This document shows, in pieces, positions 11,383 to 22,971 of a stretch of 64,000 nt of DNA. The notes beneath the pieces were generated by a model. It was not told the origin of the DNA. It did no database searches and worked only from the letters and a program-made list of their open reading frames with translations. How positions within the stretch are numbered: the stretch's first letter is position 1; every line of letters starts with the position of its first letter. The stretch comes from Saprospiraceae bacterium. Its GTDB lineage: Bacteria; Bacteroidota; Bacteroidia; Chitinophagales; Saprospiraceae. The stretch lies in the NCBI GenBank assembly GCA_016717145.1, contig JADKGD010000008.1:62001-126000 (forward strand). The letters are read 5' to 3'. Position numbers and translations under genes: made by a program.

Positions 11383-11411
11383 CAAAAGTGAGACAAATTA
11401 TTTTGTCACAA
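11383..11411 (-). promoter_or_regulatory. Candidate promoter with operator for the peroxiredoxin-OsmC operon
   Basis: Read on the minus strand, TTG at 11411-11409 and CACTTTTG at 11390-11383 are 18 nt apart. The second box has one mismatch to TAnnTTTG. The spacer holds the palindrome GACAAA-N4-TTTGTC (11392-11407), a usual place for a repressor operator. The regulator is unknown. Weak but consistent evidence. Confidence 0.35.
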
Positions 11412-11568
11412 TATGATCAATATCACACCAGATATTGATGACAAGTCCTTTGGGGGCAAAAATAGTAATATTCAGTTATATCGCTAATGAGCACTTAAGC
11501 TGACCAATCCTTCCTCCCTAAGGCTTTATAATATTTAGTACAATGCTGAAAATGAGTAGAATACATTC

Positions 11569-11781
11569 TAATTTAACGTGAGTTCGGCGAATAAAACAAT
11601 CATTTATAATGCTTTATGTTAAAGTCAGTGCTAGATTTTTACCATAAAACCCTGAAAGGGTTAAATATTTGTAACCCTGGGTTTAAACCCAGGGTCACAA
11701 ATGCAAATCACATAATTTTGGCGGGTTTTGCTATAATATGCAAAAATCATGACAAAATCACATCGAACTCACGTTAATTTA
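11569..11781. mobile_element. 213-bp MITE-like element with 18-bp terminal inverted repeats
   Basis: The left end TAATTTAACGTGAGTTCG (11569-11586) is the reverse complement of 11764-11781 with one mismatch, 14 of these bases being an unbroken match. The inside has no gene. It holds a small AACCCTGAAAGGGTT palindrome and the perfect 22-bp palindrome at 11674-11695. Size, ends and lack of coding capacity fit a miniature inverted-repeat transposable element. No transposase with these ends is in the window. The ends are TA-rich (TAA/TTA), so a TA or TTAA target duplication is possible but not proven. It fills most of the gap between the peroxiredoxin and lipocalin genes. Confidence 0.55.
11674..11695. 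repeat. Perfect 22-bp palindrome inside the MITE-like element
   Basis: ACCCTGGGTTT is followed directly by its reverse complement AAACCCAGGGT. It can form a hairpin on either strand. Similar CCCTGGGTTT palindromes are common dispersed repeats in Bacteroidota genomes. Confidence 0.7.
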
Positions 11782-11936
11782 CGATATTAATCTATCTCAA
11801 AAATCAAATATTAATTACCCAATCACAGTAACCCAACAAAATTCAAACTTGGGTAGGGTGTGAATGATGTAATTCTAATTGTTAATTGTGTAAGGATTTA
11901 TGTGGCGATAGGGCTCACCTTTGTACTGTTGTGACA

Positions 11937-12482
11937 ATGTTGTTGCATCAAAAGATATTTCACATCAAAAAGTCATATATCATTTTATCCTTCATCCTTC
12001 CCCTGCTCTCAGTAGTTTCCATATCTCAACCCCTTCAAACCGTACCCCACGTTGATCTGAAAAAATATGCAGGTAAGTGGTATGAGATAGCATCCTTTCC
12101 CCAACGTTTTCAAAAAGGTTGTTTTGGCACGTCTGTAGAATACACTTTGACAGATAAGGATTATATTATAGTTGAAAACAGATGTCATAAAGACAGTATT
12201 GATGGAAAACTAACCAAAATCAAAGGCAAAGCATTCGTAGTTGAAAACACCGGCAACGCAAAATTAAATGTGCAATTCTTTTGGCCCTTTAAAGGAAAAT
12301 ACTGGATAATTGATTTATCTGACGATTATAGCTATGCGGTAGTCGGGCATCCCAACAGAAAATATTTATGGATACTTTCAAGATCACCAACGATGAAAGA
12401 TACCACCTATCAAAAAATCATTTTCAAAATAAAAGAAAAAGGATTTGACATATCTAAAATTAAAATCACACAACAAATATAG
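11937..12482 (+). CDS. Bacterial lipocalin (Blc-like)
   Basis: About 181 residues from the ATG at 11937, with a signal peptide (SYIILSFILPLLSVVSIS). It has the lipocalin start GKWYEIASFPQRFQKGC, the middle VQFFWPFKGKYWIIDL and the end motif KYLWILSRSP of the Blc/apolipoprotein D-like family. These proteins bind fatty acids or lysophospholipids in the envelope. E. coli Blc is a lipoprotein, but no lipobox cysteine is seen here, so this one is probably periplasmic. It ends 5 bp before the dehydrogenase gene, so the two are likely co-transcribed. Confidence 0.85.
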   Translation: MLLHQKIFHIKKSYIILSFILPLLSVVSISQPLQTVPHVDLKKYAGKWYEIASFPQRFQKGCFGTSVEYTLTDKDYIIVENRCHKDSIDGKLTKIKGKAFVVENTGNAKLNVQFFWPFKGKYWIIDLSDDYSYAVVGHPNRKYLWILSRSPTMKDTTYQKIIFKIKEKGFDISKIKITQQI

Positions 12483-12487
12483 GAAAA

Positions 12488-13249
12488 ATGAAAAAATTAG
12501 ATAACAAAACAGCCATCATTACCGGGGGCTCCGGAAGTATTGGAAAAATTACGGCCAAATTATTTTTGGAAGCAGGAGCGAGTGTAATGTTGGTTGATCT
12601 TTCTGAAGGAACATTAAAAAAAGCTGTTGAAGAATTGAACAGCGAGCATGTAAAATATTGTGTGGCAGATGTGACAAAAGCAGCTGATGTGGAGCACTAT
12701 ATACATGAAACTGTAAAATTGTTTGGAAAAATTGATGTATTCTTTAATAATGCCGGAATAGAAGGAGTGGTAAAACCCATTATTGAATATCCAGAAGAAG
12801 TTTTTGATAAGGTAATTTCTGTAAATGTAAAAGGAATATGGCTTGGCAATAAATATGTTTTGCCCCAAATGAAAGATGGCGGAAGCATCATTATGACTTC
12901 TTCTGTTGCCGGCATTTTGGGCTTTGCTGGTTTAAGTGCCTATGTAACCAGTAAGCACGCCGTTGTAGGTATTATGAGATCAACAGCCATTGAAGCGGCA
13001 CCACGAAAAATCAGAGTAAATACGGTTCATCCATCACCGGTTAACAATAGAATGATGCGTTCAATAGAAGAAGGTGCTTCTTCAGGTCATGGTGAAGAAG
13101 TGAAAAAGCAGTTTGAGGCTTCTATTCCTTTAGGTCGATATGCTGAACCTATTGAAATTGCAAAATTGGTTTTATTTCTTGCCTCCGATGACAGCCAATT
13201 TATAACAGGAACAACCCAGGTAATTGATGGCGGAATGTGTGCCCAATAA
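12488..13249 (+). CDS. Short-chain dehydrogenase/reductase
   Basis: A 253-residue classical SDR. The cofactor loop TGGSGSIG is at residues 12-19, NNAG at 87-90, and the catalytic Ser (SS at 138-139) and Y152-x3-K156 (YVTSKHA) are present. A Rossmann-fold end (ITGTTQVIDGGMCAQ) completes the family pattern. D37 after the second strand suggests NAD rather than NADP. The substrate cannot be read from sequence. It lies just after the lipocalin gene. Confidence 0.9.
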   Translation: MKKLDNKTAIITGGSGSIGKITAKLFLEAGASVMLVDLSEGTLKKAVEELNSEHVKYCVADVTKAADVEHYIHETVKLFGKIDVFFNNAGIEGVVKPIIEYPEEVFDKVISVNVKGIWLGNKYVLPQMKDGGSIIMTSSVAGILGFAGLSAYVTSKHAVVGIMRSTAIEAAPRKIRVNTVHPSPVNNRMMRSIEEGASSGHGEEVKKQFEASIPLGRYAEPIEIAKLVLFLASDDSQFITGTTQVIDGGMCAQ

Positions 13250-13258
13250 GATTAATAA

Positions 13259-13435
13259 TTGAACCCAAATAAGTTATTAGAACTTTGTTATGAAAGCCAA
13301 AAGGCCAATAAAATCAAGACTTTTGGTGAGGAAGCATAGTGTATGCTATGCTGACAAACCAAGCGAAGTGTAAAGACTTGATTTTGCAGGCATTTTGGGT
13401 TGGAATAGATTTTCTAATGACTTTTTTGGGTTGAA
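13259..13435. repeat. 177-bp long imperfect inverted repeat (hairpin or MITE-like element)
   Basis: The left arm (13259-13318) pairs with the right arm (13377-13435). The outer 23 bases match at 20 positions (TTGAACCCAAAT.. against ..TTTGGGTTGAA), and the arms meet again at AAAATCAAG/CTTGATTTT. The centre has a small nested hairpin AGCATAG/CTATGCT. It lies between the SDR and SOUL genes and codes for nothing. It could be a MITE or a long RNA hairpin acting as terminator. Confidence 0.5.
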
Positions 13436-13463
13436 GTGACTCAGTATACCTTAGATAAATTTG
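13431..13463 (+). promoter_or_regulatory. Candidate promoter of the SOUL gene
   Basis: TTG at 13431-13433 and TAAATTTG at 13456-13463 match TTG-N17-23-TAnnTTTG with a 22-nt spacer. The TTG lies in the right end of the inverted-repeat element. The ATG is 67 nt downstream. Confidence 0.4.
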
Positions 13464-13529
13464 TATCAGAAAGCTTATTCTAATAGATGAGCGATACTTT
13501 TTTAAAATAAAATAATAAACAACATTAAA

Positions 13530-14132
13530 ATGAAAGTAGCTCTTATAATTATTGGTATTCTGCTTGTGATATTTATTATCTTACAAATGTACATATCAAT
13601 GTCAACAAATAAAACAGAAACACAAGCATATACAGTACTTAAGGTTGAGAAAGAATTTGAGATTCGGCATTACCCTTCTGTTACAATGGCTATGATCACA
13701 TCTTCAGCCAAAACTTACAAAGAACTAGGTAGTTCTGGTTTTACAAAACTGGCAGGATATATTTTTGGCGGAAACAGTGATAAAAAACAAATTGCAATGA
13801 CCTCACCTGTTCATATGGATATCGGAAGTTCGGGTTCGAGTATGGCTTTTGTTATGCCTTTAAAATACAATAAAGATAATTTACCCTTGCCAAATAATTC
13901 TGATGTAACTATCAAAACTACACCAGAAGAATATGTTGCTGCAATTAATTTTGGCGGATTTGCCTCAAGTGACGATATAAAAAGTTATACTGAAATGCTT
14001 GAAAATTCGCTTAATGAACATCACCTTTCTTACAACGGCCACTTCCGGTATTTAGGATACAATCCACCATACCAATTATTTGGAAGAAGGAATGAAATAA
14101 TTGTGCAATTAACTGGTGATTTTCCTCAATGA
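13530..14132 (+). CDS. SOUL-family haem-binding protein
   Basis: A 200-residue protein with an N-terminal membrane anchor (VALIIIGILLVIFIILQMYI) and the SOUL/HBP pattern: VLKVEKEFEIRHYP, FTKLAGYIFGGN, IAMTSPVHM, and near the end FRYLGYNPPYQLFGRRNEI. SOUL proteins bind haem or tetrapyrroles. With the ferritin gene 117 bp downstream, a role in iron or haem handling is plausible, but that is inferred from position only. The anchor suggests an inner-membrane protein facing the periplasm. Confidence 0.88.
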   Translation: MKVALIIIGILLVIFIILQMYISMSTNKTETQAYTVLKVEKEFEIRHYPSVTMAMITSSAKTYKELGSSGFTKLAGYIFGGNSDKKQIAMTSPVHMDIGSSGSSMAFVMPLKYNKDNLPLPNNSDVTIKTTPEEYVAAINFGGFASSDDIKSYTEMLENSLNEHHLSYNGHFRYLGYNPPYQLFGRRNEIIVQLTGDFPQ

Positions 14133-14249
14133 AGTAAGGGCCCTCCCACAATACTGAAAGAGATTGAAAAGCAATCAGCCGGTTTGTAAGGAGGTAAAGA
14201 ATCAAATATCAAGGAAACATTTTACATATACATCTTAATTAAAATTCAA

Positions 14250-14801
14250 GTGAATACTAACAGACTTTCAAAAACTATAACAGCAGCATTGAATGCTCAA
14301 ATGACGAAAGAGGCGCACGCTTCGCAAATATATTTGTCATATGGGGCATGGGCTAGCAGTCAGGGATTCGGCGGTATAGCCAATTTTCTTTTCAGGCATG
14401 CAAATGAGGAGCGGAACCACATGATGAAAATATTGGAATACATATTAAAAAGGGGCGCTGAAGTAGAAGTGACCTCTATTCCTGCTCCTCCTGAAAATCC
14501 GGTAAATTTGTTAAGCTGTTTTGAAAAAATATTCTTGCACGAAGTGGATAATACAAAAGGCATTTACAAAGTAGCGAAAATAAGTCATGAAGAAGAGGAC
14601 TGGGCAACCTGGAACTTTATGCAATGGTTTGTAAAGGAGCAAATAGAAGAGGAAACACTTATCATGAATTTATTGGATAAAATGAAGATAGCCGGAGGTG
14701 AAAAAATGAGCAGTAATGAGCTATATTCATTCGACAGAGATTTGGAAAGCGCATCCGATGAAGTGAGACCTGCACAGGATGTAACCACTATGAAACCCTG
14801 A
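14250..14801 (+). CDS. ftnA: Non-haem ferritin
   Basis: A 183-residue bacterial ferritin with a GTG start. The ferroxidase residues fall where expected: E21, E54, H57 (NEERNH), E98, Q131 and E134 (KEQIEEE). The four-helix pattern IYLSYGAWASSQGFGGIANFLFR is typical. It forms a 24-subunit shell that oxidises Fe(II) and stores iron in the cytoplasm. The length is slightly above the E. coli FtnA norm because of a short acidic C-terminal tail (ESASDEVRPAQ). Confidence 0.92.
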   Translation: MNTNRLSKTITAALNAQMTKEAHASQIYLSYGAWASSQGFGGIANFLFRHANEERNHMMKILEYILKRGAEVEVTSIPAPPENPVNLLSCFEKIFLHEVDNTKGIYKVAKISHEEEDWATWNFMQWFVKEQIEEETLIMNLLDKMKIAGGEKMSSNELYSFDRDLESASDEVRPAQDVTTMKP

Positions 14802-15075
14802 ATTTCAGACTACTATGATGACCAAAAAGCAGATCAGTATACGTGGGGGCAGATTAGCCGGAATAAATTCCATTGAGGCACTTTTATGGAGGCAAATCTT
14901 AAGTTTATGAGGTAATAAGGAATGTCTATTCCAATATTTTATAGGAACTAAATACCTGGTTTGGCCGTTATATTTTTAAACGTTGGGTATAATAGACTGC
15001 ACCTGCTTTTTAGTCCTTTTGCCAGCAAATGATGTAATGATATATCTCCTTAGGTATATTAAATAATGTAAATGT

Positions 15076-18000
15076 ATGCGAGATGAAAATGCTGCCGGCG
15101 TAAAACAAAAATCGGTACTTAAAAAAATATTCAGGATTCTGAAGATAGTGCTGATTTTCATTATCGTTGTGCTCATAACCATTCTGCTACTCTTTCAGAC
15201 CAAAGGGGTACAAAATTACGCCCGAAAAGAAATCGTTTCCTTCCTGAAAAAAACCTGGAAACAAAAGTTGGCATTCGTGATCTGAGCATTACTTACCCAT
15301 CTATGCTTGTGCTGGAAGGAATATATCTCGAGGATCAGACCAAAGATACTTTGTTGGCAGGACAATCCTTGGCTGTAGATATAAATTTGTTCGGATTGCT
15401 GCAAGGTGATGTATTGATATGCGAAGTTAAAGCAACGGGTCTTATTCTCAATATTAATCGAAAAAGTCCTAAAACGGTATTCAATTATCAATTTATTATG
15501 GATGCTTTTTCTTCCGGTACACCATTAAAGAAAGAAAAAACACCCATGAAAATGGCTATAGAACACATCGTGCTGGAAGACACTCATTTTACTTTTATGG
15601 ACAAATTAATGGGCAATGAAGCGGTGGTTTCTGTAGTACATTTTGATAGCTACATTGATAGATTTGATCCCGCGATGTTAAAATTTGATGTGCCAACCAT
15701 TAAAATATACGGTATTAAAGGATATGTACATCAGACGTCTGCACTTGAGATTGTTACAACTACCGAAAGTGCTGACCCGGGTACTACCAAACCTAATACC
15801 GTTTTTTTGCAATTGACCAATCAACAGACCAGCGTCCAGAATATTGAATTTGATTACAGCAACGAAATATCAGGAATACAGACATCATTCAAAGGAAAAT
15901 CTTTGGAGATATTTCCCAAAAAACTGGATATTGCTTCCAATCTGATGGCTTTCAAAAAGATTGGAATAGTAGATTTGGCGACAAAGGTGACGATTCAAAG
16001 CAAAAATACTTCTGATCTGATAAAGTTGACTTCCAGCGATGGTCGTGAAATAATCAGTGAATATCTGCCTTGGTATGTTACGGTGGATGGGCTACATTTG
16101 CAAAACAGCCAACTCATTTTTGATGACAACACCAAACCGGCCATAAGTCCCGGAATGGATTACGGTCATTTGGATTTAAGGTCAATTAATTTGAAAGCTG
16201 ATCATTTTTTTATTCACAAAGATACCATTTCTGCCTTTATTACTTCGGGTAGTCTGGTGGATAAAAGTGGTTTTATACTCAATAGTTTATATACTGATTT
16301 TCAATTTACTGACAAGGGCATACGCGCAAGCAGCTTAAAGATGAAGACACCTGGAAGTGAGTTGAAAGGCAGTGTGGTCGTGGGGTATCCTTCGCTAAAC
16401 GCGATAGTCGATGATAAGACTCTGGTGAAAATGAATTTGATTCTGGACAACAGTGAGGTTCAGGTAAAAGATATCTTATATTTTGCTCCTTTCCTTGCCG
16501 GAAAGCTTGGGTTTACTGATCCGCAGTCCACATTTCATATGCATGGAAGTATGGAAGGCAGCCTTAAAAAAATTAGTTTCCCATCTATGCAAGCCAAGGG
16601 GTTTGGACATACAAATATTGATTTTTCGGGTTCCCTGACCAATGTCACTGATTTGGCCAACGTAGGTATGGACCTGGATATTCACAGTCTGAGTACTACG
16701 GCGGATGATATTCGTGTATTGTTACCAAAAGGAAACATACCTCAAAATATTATTATACCTGATAAGTTGTCCCTAAGTGGCACGGTGAAGGGGAATATGA
16801 CCCACTTAATTTCTGATCTAAAACTAAACACATCTGTGGGAAATGCTACGGCAAAGGGTACAATCAGTGATATAAGCATACCGTCTGCAGCGGCATATGA
16901 TGTTTTCATCTCTTTGGACGGATTGCAGTTGGGAAAACTGATGCTGCAATTGGAAACTTTAGGTGCAATTAGTGCTCAATTTACCATCAAAGGCACCGCT
17001 TTTGATCCGAAAATAACTAAGGCAAATATCAATGGACTAATCCGTAGTTTTGATTTTAGAGGATATGTCTATGAAAATATAAAGCTGGATGCAGAGGTGG
17101 ATCGGATGACATTTATGGCCAAAGGCGGCATCAAAGACCCAAATATTCATCTTGCTTTTGCAGCAGAAGGGGATCTTTTAGCTAAAAAGCCATGTATCAT
17201 TTTTAATGCCTCTGTTGACAGTTTGAAAACACTGCCCTTGCATCTCACCACAAAACCATTTGTATATCGGGGTAAAATAGAAAGTTATATACCTGCTTTT
17301 GATCCTGATACTTTAATTGGCAATATATTTATTACTGAATCTTTATTATTGGCCAATAATAAAAGAATTGAATTGGATTCGGTTTCCGTTGTCGCCACTT
17401 TTGAAAAAAATATTCAAAGCATACAACTATATTCGGATTTTGCTCATGCTTATATCTCCGGCAAGTATAAAACCAGCCAGCTTGGCAATATTTTTTTGAA
17501 TGCCATGTTGCCTTATTATGCCATAAGACCCGATACCATTGCTTCTATTACAGACCCATATGATTTTGCGATTGCTGCAGATATAATAGATCATCCAACG
17601 CTGAGGACATTTATACCGGGATTAAACAGAATGGACCGTATCACCCTTGATGGAGCTTTTTCTGATCAAAATGGATGGAAATCTGAACTTAAAGTTCCTT
17701 GTTTCGCCTATGGGACTAACATTATTACCGCAATGAATATTCATGCTGACACTAAAGGTGACGTATTGAACTTTGTTGCGGATATTGGAATTATGACCAG
17801 CGGAGATAATATTACCTTGACCGGTACACGTTTATATGCGGATATTGCCAATCAGAAAATTGACTTTGGCCTTCGCATCGGCGACAAGGAAAAAAGGGAT
17901 AAGTACATTATTCACGGCGCATTTGAGCATGCCAATGATAATATATTTTCATTGGCAATCCACCCCGATAGTCTCATTTTGAATTATCAACCATGGGAGA

Positions 18001-20246
18001 TACATAAGGAAAATCTGATTAGATTCAACCCATCAATGTTGCAGATAAAACATTTTGACTTGAGTAAGGATTATCAGCATCTAGTCATTCAAAATACTTC
18101 AGCAGGAACCAATAGTCCTGTAGAAGTGACATTTAAGGATTTTAAGTTGGCCACTTTAACCGGTTTTTTTCAGACGGATTCATTATTGGCAGATGGCACC
18201 CTTGATGGAATCGTATTGCTTAGGGATATTGCGACACAACCCAATTTTACAACTGATCTGTCCATAAAAAATTTAACGATCAACAGGGATACGATAGGAG
18301 ATGTACGTGCGATTATTGACAATACAAAATCTAAAGTTTTTGTTACCGATATAGCGCTTACAGGTCGCGGCAATGATGTTTCTTTGGTTGGAAATTACTT
18401 TTTGAAACCAGCCGGTAAAAGTAGTATGGATCTTGTGCTGGATATTAAGTCCCTGGAGATGCGAAGTCTTGAAGGGGCGAGTTTGGGTCTTATACATAGC
18501 AGCAAAGGTCATCTGCGCGGGAAAGTAAATATAGGGGGCAATCTGGATACACCGGATATCAACGGCAAGCTTGAATTTTTTCATACCAGCGTGATACTGA
18601 CAAAACTCAATAGTGTATATAAAGTAGATAACGGACAGATTTTGGCTATTGACAATAAAGGCCTCAGATTCAATAATTTCGTCATAAAAGATGCCGACGA
18701 CAACAGATTTACCATCAATGGCAATGCTTTAACAAAAAACTATATCAACTTTATTTTTGATCTTAGATTAAAAGCTACTGACTTTCAGGCCCTCAATAGT
18801 AGCCGCGCTGATAATCAGGCATATTACGGCAAGATCATTTTTGATATGGATATGCAAGTGTCAGGAACGGAAAAAGCGCCTGTAGTGGATGGCAAATTAA
18901 AAATAAATGAAGGAACTGAGTTTACCATCGTATTGCCGCAAACAGAACCAGGTCTGGTAGCCAGGGAAGGAGTTGTTGTATTTGTAGATAAAAATGCACC
19001 GGTCAAAGATGAGTTGGCTTTTGGTTTACTGGACAGTTTAAACCAAACTTCCGTGTTGGGTATGGATGTTTCAGTAAATATAGAAATAGATAAAAAGGCG
19101 GCATTGACACTGGTTATCGATGAAAGTAATAATGATCATTTGCGTTTGAAAGGTGAAGCCTTACTCAATGGTGGCATTGATAAAAGCGGTAAAGTAACCC
19201 TGACAGGTACTTATGAACTGGACGAAGGAGCATACGAAATGTCTTTTAATTTACTCGAAAGAGAATTTGTAATTCAGAAAGGGAGTAAAATCACCTGGAC
19301 CGGAGAACCTACAGATGGAAACTTAAATATATCAGCGGTGTATAAAGCCAATACTACTGTTGTAGAATTGGTACAGGATCAGGTCGTGGAAGCTAAAACT
19401 GACCTTAGATACAGACAAAAATTGCCTTTTGAAGTTGTCCTCAACATGAGTGGGCCATTGTTGCAACCGATACTCACATTTGAAATAAAATTGCCCAAAG
19501 AAAGTTTAGTCAGGGTCGGCGGTGAGATTGCCGGACAGGTAGAGATGCGATTACAACAGCTGAACGCCGAGCCATCAGAATTGAACAAACAAGTATTTTC
19601 ATTGCTCATCCTGAATCGTTTTACGTCACAGAATCCTTTTGAAAGTGCAGGCGGAGGCATCAATGCAGAATCAATGGCCAGGCAAAGCGTGAGCAAAATA
19701 CTTACATCGCAACTCAATAAACTGGCCGAAGATTTGATATCCGGTGTAGACATCAATTTTGATATCGTTTCATCAGAAGATTTTACCACCGGAACAATGC
19801 AAAATAAAACGGATTTGAGTGTTGGCGTTTCCAAAAGGCTGTTTAATGAAAGGCTGAATGTAACATTAGGCACCAATATCGCCTTGGAAGGAGGAAAACA
19901 AAACAATTCAACAGCAAGTCTCGGAGCCAGCAACGCACCTAATATTAATATTGAATATCTACTCTCAAAAGATGGCAGATATCTGTTGAGGGCCTACCGG
20001 CGCAATAAATATGAAGGCATAGTGGAAGGATACATCATAGAGACAGGAATTGGTTTTGTCATGTCAGTGGATTATGATAGGTTCAGGGAGATATTTGAAA
20101 GAAGAAAGTCAAACAAAAGTTTTGAAAAGGAAACCAAAACAAACGATCAACCAGTCAGGAAATCTGAAATTCCACCCCTAAATGAATCGGACAATAAACA
20201 AAGCCCCGTAATACAGAATGAAAAAAAGGATGATGATGAAAAATAA
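15076..20246 (+). CDS. tamB: TamB, translocation and assembly module inner-membrane protein
   Basis: About 1,720 residues. The N-terminal transmembrane anchor (ILKIVLIFIIVVLITILLLF) sits in the first piece. A long beta-helical AsmA/TamB-type region of short strand repeats follows. The TamB C-terminal domain (GEALLNGGIDKSGKVTLTGTYELDEG, then LPFEVVLNMSGPLLQP and FSLLILNRF) is near the end. The frame breaks at A7 15247-15253; one more A gives KKNLETKVGIRDLSITYPS and joins the pieces. TamB spans the periplasm and works with a TamA/TamL barrel in outer-membrane protein insertion or lipid transport. TamL follows directly. Confidence 0.88.
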
Positions 20247-20404
20247 AATCGGATATCACATAAAATTTATTCGATATTTTCTGTCATGGAAAAGAATATG
20301 TTGTATTACTTCTTCTTTTGATGGGGGTGGTTTACACCAAATAAATAATAACAAATTGCATCGCTTCTATATTAAATACCTGCTAAAAATTATTTATTGG
20401 AAAA

Positions 20405-22662
20405 ATGAAGTATTCTATTCAAAAAACCTATTAGTGGTAGTTTTCATTGCGGTATTTTTTGCAAGCTGCAGCACTACTAAAAACATTCCCGAAAATGATG
20501 CTTTATACACAGGTTTTACCATTAATATATCACAAACGGAAGTATCTTCCAAACACAAAAAAGTCAGCAGCCGAAACTTAAAACAGCTCTTGAAGCCAAA
20601 ACCAAATGCAAAAATAATAGGTATGCCCTTCAAATTATGGATGTACAATTTGGGAAGTGAAAAAGGTTTAGGTGGCTGGATACGCCGTAAATTTGGCGAA
20701 GAACCGGTATTATTCAGCCGTGTCAATGTAAAAAATACCGAAGAGTTACTGGACAATTATCTTGAAAATCGCGGGTTTTTTCATGTAATGGTTGCCAGCG
20801 AAACGACTGTAGCAAATAAAAAAGCAAAAGTCAGATATGAGATAAAGACTGGACCTGAGTACAAAATCAGAAATATGTTTTTTCCTATTGACTCAACAGC
20901 ATTGGGTGAGGCTATCAGAGAGACCAAGTCTGAAACACTTCTGCATCCTGGCGCTCCTTTTAACATTGATCTGATATTGGGAGAACGCATCAGGATCAAT
21001 ACTATATTAAAAGAGCAGGGATATTATTATTTTCATGATGATTATCTGTTGATTGAGGCTGACAGTACTATAGGCAACAATAGTGCAGATCTGTATATGA
21101 AAATAAAAAAAGAAACCCCTGAAGAAGCTAAACTGGCCTACAAAATAAATGATGTATTCATTTATTCTAATTATCATTTATCTGAAGCCCGAGAAGACAC
21201 TGCAATGATGTATGCTGTAAAACATCAGGGATATTATGTCATTGACTCCGCCAAATTATTTAAACCTGTTGTTTTTGAATCAAGCATGCAGTTTAAGGCA
21301 GGTGATTATTATAGTCGTAAGGATCACAACGCTACACTCAGCCGATTGATCAATCTTGGTAATTTTAAATTTGTAAAAAACAGGTTTTCCATAGTATCCG
21401 AAGGAGGAGAAAAAAAATTAAATACATATTATTATCTGACACCAATACCCGGAAAAACCATTCGTGCAGAGCTCACCGGTACATCCAAAACCAATAATCT
21501 GATCGGATCACAAATCGCATTGGGATGGAAACACCACAATACCTTTGGGGGCGCGGAGCAATTGAGTATCAATATTTTTGCAGGAACAGAATTGCAGATC
21601 AATGGCAATTTTGCCAAAACAACTACATACAGGATAGGCGGAGACATTAGTATCAGTGTTCCGGGATTTGTAGTGCCCATGATGAAGATCAGAACAAAAG
21701 GTGAATTTGTACCAAGGACCAATTTACTTTTGGGATATGAACAATTAAACAGACAGAACCTGTATACAATCAGAAGCATCAGGGCAAATGTTGGTTATTT
21801 ATGGAAAGAAAGTGTAAAAAGTGAACACCAACTTTTTCCGATTTCGGTAAATTATGTCAATCCGATCAGCATAACCCAACTCTATCTGGACAGTATAGTA
21901 AATAGTCCTTCGTTAGCCAGGATTACAGAGCAGCAATTTATTTTAGGCTCAACGTACAATTATAATTACAACCAGCTGTCAAACAGCACAAGACAAACAG
22001 GTTTGTATTTTAACGGTTTGATAGATATTGCCGGCAATATTTATGGCACATTAAATGGTGCCAACTGGAAGACCAATGATACCAAAAGTCTGTTTGGAGT
22101 CAGATTTGCTCAATTTATAAAAACTGAGCTGGATATAAGGTATTATCATCAGTTATCTGCACAAAGTCAGTGGGCCACCCGTTTGATAGCAGGTCTAGGG
22201 TATCCATATGGCAACAATAAAGAATTGCCATTTGTAAAACAATTTTTTGCAGGCGGCAATAACAGTTTACGTGGATTCAGGAGCCGTACGATAGGTCCCG
22301 GAAGTTACAGATCTTCCAACGCCGGTAATAATAATGCACTATTTTTGGCTGATCAGTCAGGTGATATCAAGCTGGAAATGAATATCGAATACCGAAGGAA
22401 ACTTTTCAGCATTTTCGAAGTGGCAATGTTTGCTGATGCTGGCAATGTCTGGCTCGTAAATGAAGATACAAAAAGACCAGGGGCTCAGTTTACTTCCCGC
22501 TTTTTACATGAATTGGCTATAGATGCCGGATTTGGTTTTCGTTTCAATTTTACCATACTGATGCTAAGATTTGATTTTGCTTTTCCTTTGAAGGTACCCT
22601 ATGCAGCCACTCCACCTGACAAATCCATGGTCATAAATCTGGCCATCGGATATCCGTTTTGA
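20405..22662 (+). CDS. tamL: TamL, lipoprotein TamA/BamA-family outer-membrane barrel
   Basis: About 752 residues. I start at the ATG at 20405: with one A added to the A6 run at 20421-20426 it reads MKYSIQKNLLVVVFIAVFFASC, a perfect lipoprotein signal. The longer in-frame start at 20218 overlaps tamB and has no signal peptide. POTRA-like domains (EPVLFSRVNVKNTEELLDNYLENRGFF split here: VLFSRVNVKN, ENRGFFHV) precede an Omp85 barrel with the motif GGNNSLRGFRSR. The end, KSMVINLAIGYPF, closes the barrel with a C-terminal Phe. TamL partners TamB in the Bacteroidota assembly module. Confidence 0.85.
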
Positions 22663-22663
22663 T

Positions 22664-22810
22664 AATAGCAGCATCCCATGTACCTTCTGCTTTCATTTCT
22701 TTAACGCTAGGAAATACGGACAGTGTGGCATAATTATAATCCATGCTGCTACCTCTTGGATATGTTCTGCGGTAGAGCTGCCATGAAGTAATAGTTTTAT
22801 TGGCAACACG
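22664..22810 (-). pseudogene. Fragment of the 34083-34880 gene
   Basis: The minus strand codes for VANKTITSWQLYRRT and SSMDYNYATLSVFPS, nearly identical to residues ~59-105 of the secreted protein at 34083-34880. Neither the start with its signal peptide nor the rest of the gene is present. It is a remnant of a duplicate, lying in the gap (22663-22971) between the convergent tamL and 22972 genes. Confidence 0.8.
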
Positions 22811-22971
22811 CCAGGTTAACAATAGAGATTATTATTAGCAAATTGTAAAAAGCAAACGTGGTAACTTATTGCGATTAATTCAGCTTAATGTAAAGTAATT
22901 ACAGGATCTCGTATTTTGATAAGTAAAATTGATTTAAAATACTTTTAATTTTGATGGGGGTGCGGAATGAT

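Noticed and set aside
11886..11936. Longer lipocalin start at 11886
   Set aside because: It adds 17 residues with Cys and Asp before the signal peptide; the ATG at 11937 gives a normal signal.
20218..20404. Early start of tamL at 20218
   Set aside because: It overlaps tamB and hides the lipoprotein signal, which reappears at 20405 when one A is added to the A6 run.
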